Of a DNA stretch of 64,000 nt, positions 61,301 to 64,000 are shown piece after piece (the first letter of the stretch is position 1; each line of letters starts with the position of its first letter). A model generated the notes under the pieces. It was not told the origin of the DNA. It made no database searches and saw only the letters and a program-made list of their open reading frames with translations. Made by a program: the position numbers and the translations under genes. The stretch comes from Solenopsis invicta (taxonomy: Eukaryota; Arthropoda; Insecta; Hymenoptera; Formicidae). The stretch lies in NCBI RefSeq assembly GCF_016802725.1, contig NC_052677.1, positions 17,819,829 through 17,883,828 on the forward strand, given 5' to 3'.

Positions 61301-63034
61301 AAAATTAATGTATAAATAAAATATTAAATTTATTTGATTTATATTGTAATTGTTTTGCTGTTTTAAAAAATTACGACATTTTAATTGATATAAATAAAAT
61401 TTTTTTAAATTTATTTTAATTTAATCTTAATGCAACTTTTAACTGAGTTATTTTTTTTTGTTTCTAATGTAGTTTTTAACATACCGAAGTTAATTTTGCA
61501 AGTCATTAACTTTTAACTTAATTTAGTTTAAAAAGAAATATTAACTTATCTCATCCTGCAAATTGTATTCTATTTTCAGATGTCTAGTGAGAAGACTGAT
61601 AATCCTGTTGAAGCGCAACCACTTTGGGAGTATCCTTGCAAAGCATTATCTTCATCTTTTGACATCATAAAGCTTGATTTAACGCGAAACGTGAATTTCG
61701 ACGAGCGTAAGAGAATAACAGGAGAGATTCCGATTTTAGAGTAAATGTTATTTATGTTATTAAGTAGATGCTGTTTTTACAGAAAAAAATAATGCCCATA
61801 CAGCACCGAAAAATTATAGAAACATTATATAAATCTTACATTGAAACAGTGTAATATTGCATGGATATGTTGCGAAATGTTTCTGCAATGTTATTCAAAC
61901 TTTATATCTATGCGTCAAAATATTTTTTTATACAACAAAATTATTGAAATATCAACATTATGTATCTCTCCAAGATTTTATTATTAAATCAATTTATATG
62001 CATGCTGATGAGGACTCTGTGAAGTCGAGACATCGTACATCGTACATTTATTGTTACAGATTAAAAACATATTATTTTAATATCTAATTGTATGCTCGTT
62101 TTGTTTGATCTTTTTATACATTGTTTATTACAATATATTATTTTTTTATTAAGTCATACGAGCTGTTATTAAATTTGTTAATATATAGATTTTGTATTGA
62201 GAGTAAAAAGGTAAACTCGGAAACAGAAATGCCTTCTTACAAGAAGGTACACACATATCGCAGCACATTTTATACATGTTTTAATGCCTGAGAATTTTAT
62301 AATATTTCTACAACATTGCTGAAACATTTTGGCGAAATATTGGTACTGCATGTCTCTGAAATGTCTCTGAAATGTCTCTGTAATATTACATTGCAACGTT
62401 GTTTGCAATGTTGCGTTTTTGAAATGTTAGTAATGTTACTGGAAGCGCGCTTCAGTAACTGTAGTAGTCGTAGGATGCCTAGAATGTGCGATCAAGGAAT
62501 GGGAATAAAGTTTAGGTAGAAAAAGACGCACAATTTGTTGCACCGTGCGTTCTCACATTCGTGTACGTATGCGTATAAAGCGTAGATCTGTTTGTTTCAT
62601 TTCCTCGTTCTTCTTTCAAATTCCTTCACACATTTGTTTAACAAATCGTGTGTCCTTCTACCTGAGCTTTACCCCTCTCAAAAACCCGGGGATCACGCAG
62701 TTTAGATATCCTGTGTCTATGGTAACTGTATGGGTGTTTAAGCGTTAGAATTCGAGAAAATAAATGTGTCTTGTTTTACAGCAGCGGCACTTGTAATGGC
62801 GTCGCTATATGGGTGGATTGGCAATTGGACTCGGATTTATCAATATCTTGTGGTCCAATTGAAGAAATAGTGCCTGGCAAGCGTGTAACCTGGGATCCAT
62901 ATACGAGGCAAGGTGTACACTTGTTTCGCAAAGTATCCAATGTTACGAAAGAAAGCACACTTTCGTGGTCTTTTATTTTCGTCCCACAAAATGGCGAAGT
63001 AGAGTTTGAGTTTAATATATTAACGAACGATTGA
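55346..63034 (+). CDS. PRMT7: Protein arginine methyltransferase 7
   Basis: PRMT7 monomethylates arginine in RXR contexts of histones and splicing proteins using SAM. Exons are 55346-55525, 56233-56382, 57882-58103, 58168-58397, 59151-59280, 59352-59581, 60460-61015, 61580-61740 and 62782-63034. From the Met at 55394 the protein is 687 residues (human 692); from the in-frame upstream ATG at 55346 it is 703. Numbering from 55394: SAM motif VLDIGTGTGLLSMM at 68-81, double-E loop with Glu144 and Glu153 in TEVFDTELIGEG, then the pseudo-active second methyltransferase module (VCLCVSDGCLL, FGEPYF..SIVPW). The N-terminal YDYHQEVARS segment is conserved. The 16-residue upstream extension is Arg-rich and hydrophobic, like a mitochondrial presequence. 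Confidence 0.96.
55748..55852. repeat. Imperfect inverted repeat in PRMT7 intron 1
   Basis: TAGTCACTTTTCATAATCAA (about 55748) and TAGTTGCTTGTCAAAAGTGA (about 55829) pair imperfectly around a 65-base interior; a likely decayed palindromic element. Confidence 0.4.
57447..57532 (-). mobile_element. tRNA-derived SINE-like fragment in PRMT7 intron 2
   Basis: Read on the minus strand, the segment contains AATGGTCAAAGCGACCAAG (box A-like), TTCGGAAAGACGGGAGATCT and AGTTTGATCCCTGACTGAG (box B-like, ancestral GGTTCGAATCCC). The order and spacing are those of a tRNA-derived SINE head. The match is diverged and the element looks truncated. Confidence 0.55.
59680..60150. repeat. Dispersed element, copy A (PRMT7 intron 6)
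   Basis: This about 470-bp AT-rich segment is homologous in the same orientation to 61100-61555 in the next intron. Shared blocks in order are ACTAGTTATTTTTAAAA, TTTACCTATGTAAA, ATATTAAATTTAT, TAATTG(T), AATTACGACATT and ACTTTAACTTAATTTAGTTTA. It has no coding potential. A related fragment seems present at about 23170-23330 in an ASPM intron. Confidence 0.7.
61100..61555. repeat. Dispersed element, copy B (PRMT7 intron 7)
   Basis: Second copy of the element at 59680-60150, direct orientation, 1.4 kb away and separated from it by the 556-bp coding exon 60460-61015. Both copies start within a GTTAA-rich segment and end with a TTAACTTATCTCATCC/TTAATTTATTTAACCCC-like end. Confidence 0.7.
62290..62440. 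repeat. Degenerate TTGCAACGTTGC / GAAATGTCTCT repeat in PRMT7 intron 8
   Basis: The stretch contains three direct TGTCTCTGAAA-type units (62351-62381), then TTGCAACGTTGTTTGCAATGTTGCG. The same vocabulary (GCAACGTTGC, GAAACGTTTCTGAAATATT, TTGCAGAAATATTGCAAC) recurs at 63490-63660 and at the right edge of the window. Confidence 0.55.
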
Positions 63035-63041
63035 TTGTATC

Positions 63042-63047
63042 AATAAA
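63042..63047 (+). terminator. Poly(A) signal of PRMT7
   Basis: AATAAA lies 7 bases after the PRMT7 stop codon. The position is close but usable and it is followed by T/GT-rich sequence (GTTTGTTTGTG), as expected of a downstream element. Confidence 0.7.
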
Positions 63048-64000
63048 CAGTTTGTTTGTGTTTATTTAAAAATATGTTAATGTTGATTTTTTTTTGTATC
63101 GTAGAATGTTTCAAATATTAAGCAATAAAATTATGAAAACAAAATTACGATACGAAAAATGATACCAAAATTATACTTTTATATAGAAATATATTTTAAG
63201 GAATCTTTCTATTTCAGAGACTCGTAAAAAGAAATGATATCTTTTTCTTTTTAAATTTTTTTAAATTATAATATTTGAAGAATGTGTCTTCTAAATTTTA
63301 TTTAAATTCGCGAAATTGATTAAGTTACAAGATAAAAAGAGCAATTTCGTGATCCTAAAATGGCTGTCCGACGGTAAATGCTTAGAAAAGGATACACAAT
63401 TATTGTGTAAGAAACCGAGAAAAAGAAAATGAAAGAGGTAATCAATTTATTAAAGAAGAGATCTTTTGCCAGTCAATATCCTGATAACACAGAAAAGTTT
63501 CTGCAACGTTGCAGGGATTTAACATTGAAACCATTACGTTAAGTAATGTCTGAAACTTCTCTACAATGCAGCAATGCTAAAAATGTTTGCTTCAGTGTGC
63601 AAGAAACGTTTCTGAAATATTAAAGAAATTATTCTGTAAGGTTGCTGCAATATCCTCTCTGATTTCATTTGCAACATATTTGTTTTACGCTTAAAGATGT
63701 ACAATATTTATAATTAACATATAACTTATTCTGTATTTTTACATGTTAATTATAAATGTACATCTTTTAAGACGGGTGTATTAATCTATCTCTTTGACGT
63801 TAAGAATTTATACAAGACTTCTGTACACGTGCTGATGTGTACCATCCCAGTGAACACTTCAGTAACGATATGCGTACGCATTTATTGAGAGATTTCGTAA
63901 AATTTACATTTGTGTAACGTTGCAAAATACTATATTGTAAGAATTAAAACTTCATATATAAGGTTTTAATATAAAATAGTTGCAGAAATATTGCAACAAA
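63048..64000. other. 3' flank of PRMT7, repeat-rich
   Basis: No gene is visible. From about 63480 to the right edge the sequence is built of diverged CTGCAACGTTGCAG / GAAACGTTTCTGAAATATT motifs like those in PRMT7 intron 8. AT-rich palindromes around 63700-63770 (AATTAACATATAAC...ATGTTAATTATAAATGTACATC) flank a reversed duplicate of ATGTACA.TATTTATAATTAACAT. Confidence 0.5.

Noticed and set aside
1..64000. CRISPR arrays, bacterial operons, prophage or integrated virus
   Set aside because: No spaced direct repeats of the right kind, no bacterial ribosome sites and no viral or transposase coding regions were seen; all real genes are intron-bearing insect genes.

Overview
The window is nuclear DNA of an insect, most likely a hymenopteran such as an ant (inference). 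The support is as follows. Every recognisable gene is split by short AT-rich spliceosomal introns. There is a juvenile-hormone/microsomal epoxide hydrolase and a ZAD-type C2H2 zinc-finger protein, both arthropod hallmarks. A gene for the DNA-PK catalytic subunit is present, which Drosophila lacks. The non-coding DNA is full of small palindromic transposon remnants. I saw no bacterial, plasmid, viral or CRISPR features and no tRNA or rRNA gene.

Layout, left to right. (1) 1-10409, minus: PRKDC (DNA-PKcs), N-terminal 2853 residues; the FAT/kinase end lies beyond the left edge. (2) 11825-14312, plus: epoxide hydrolase (Jheh-like), complete, six exons. (3) 16230-20171, minus: protein phosphatase 4 catalytic subunit, complete, with a GC-AG intron and a 5' UTR intron. 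(4) 21529-30008, plus: abnormal spindle (ASPM/asp), ten exons, with one CH domain and about 20 IQ motifs. (5) 30633-33666, minus: MO25/CAB39. (6) 33667-39065: a 5 kb gap with an AT-rich part and a GC-rich, microsatellite-bearing island (about 36.9-38.1 kb) that looks like a promoter. (7) 39066-42253, minus: ZFYVE19/ANCHR. (8) 43025-51058, plus: ZAD zinc-finger protein with 13 C2H2 fingers, 14 exons. (9) 53393-55284, plus: a small unrecognised protein, possibly OB-fold. (10) 55346-63034, plus: PRMT7, nine exons. Exon borders were read by eye from GT/AG sites, reading phase and family similarity; all phases close for the nine recognised genes.

The genes are not an operon or pathway, although genome-maintenance and division roles recur: DNA-PKcs (end joining), PP4 (damage signalling and centrosomes), ASPM (spindle poles) and ANCHR (abscission checkpoint). 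Three gene pairs are divergent with shared 0.8-1.4 kb upstream regions: PRKDC/Jheh, PP4/asp and ZFYVE19/ZAD-ZNF. ASPM and MO25 converge with 3' ends that probably overlap. The small gene at 53.4 kb and PRMT7 are in tandem with only 61 bases between stop and start.

The main items for a second look are: the unrecognised 161-residue gene abutting PRMT7, with an almost perfect hairpin just upstream of its start; a possible mitochondrial-type N-terminal extension on PRMT7; an Asp in place of the usual Glu as charge-relay acid in the epoxide hydrolase; loss of the second CH domain in ASPM; and a set of MITE-like elements and dispersed repeats, several present twice in this window.
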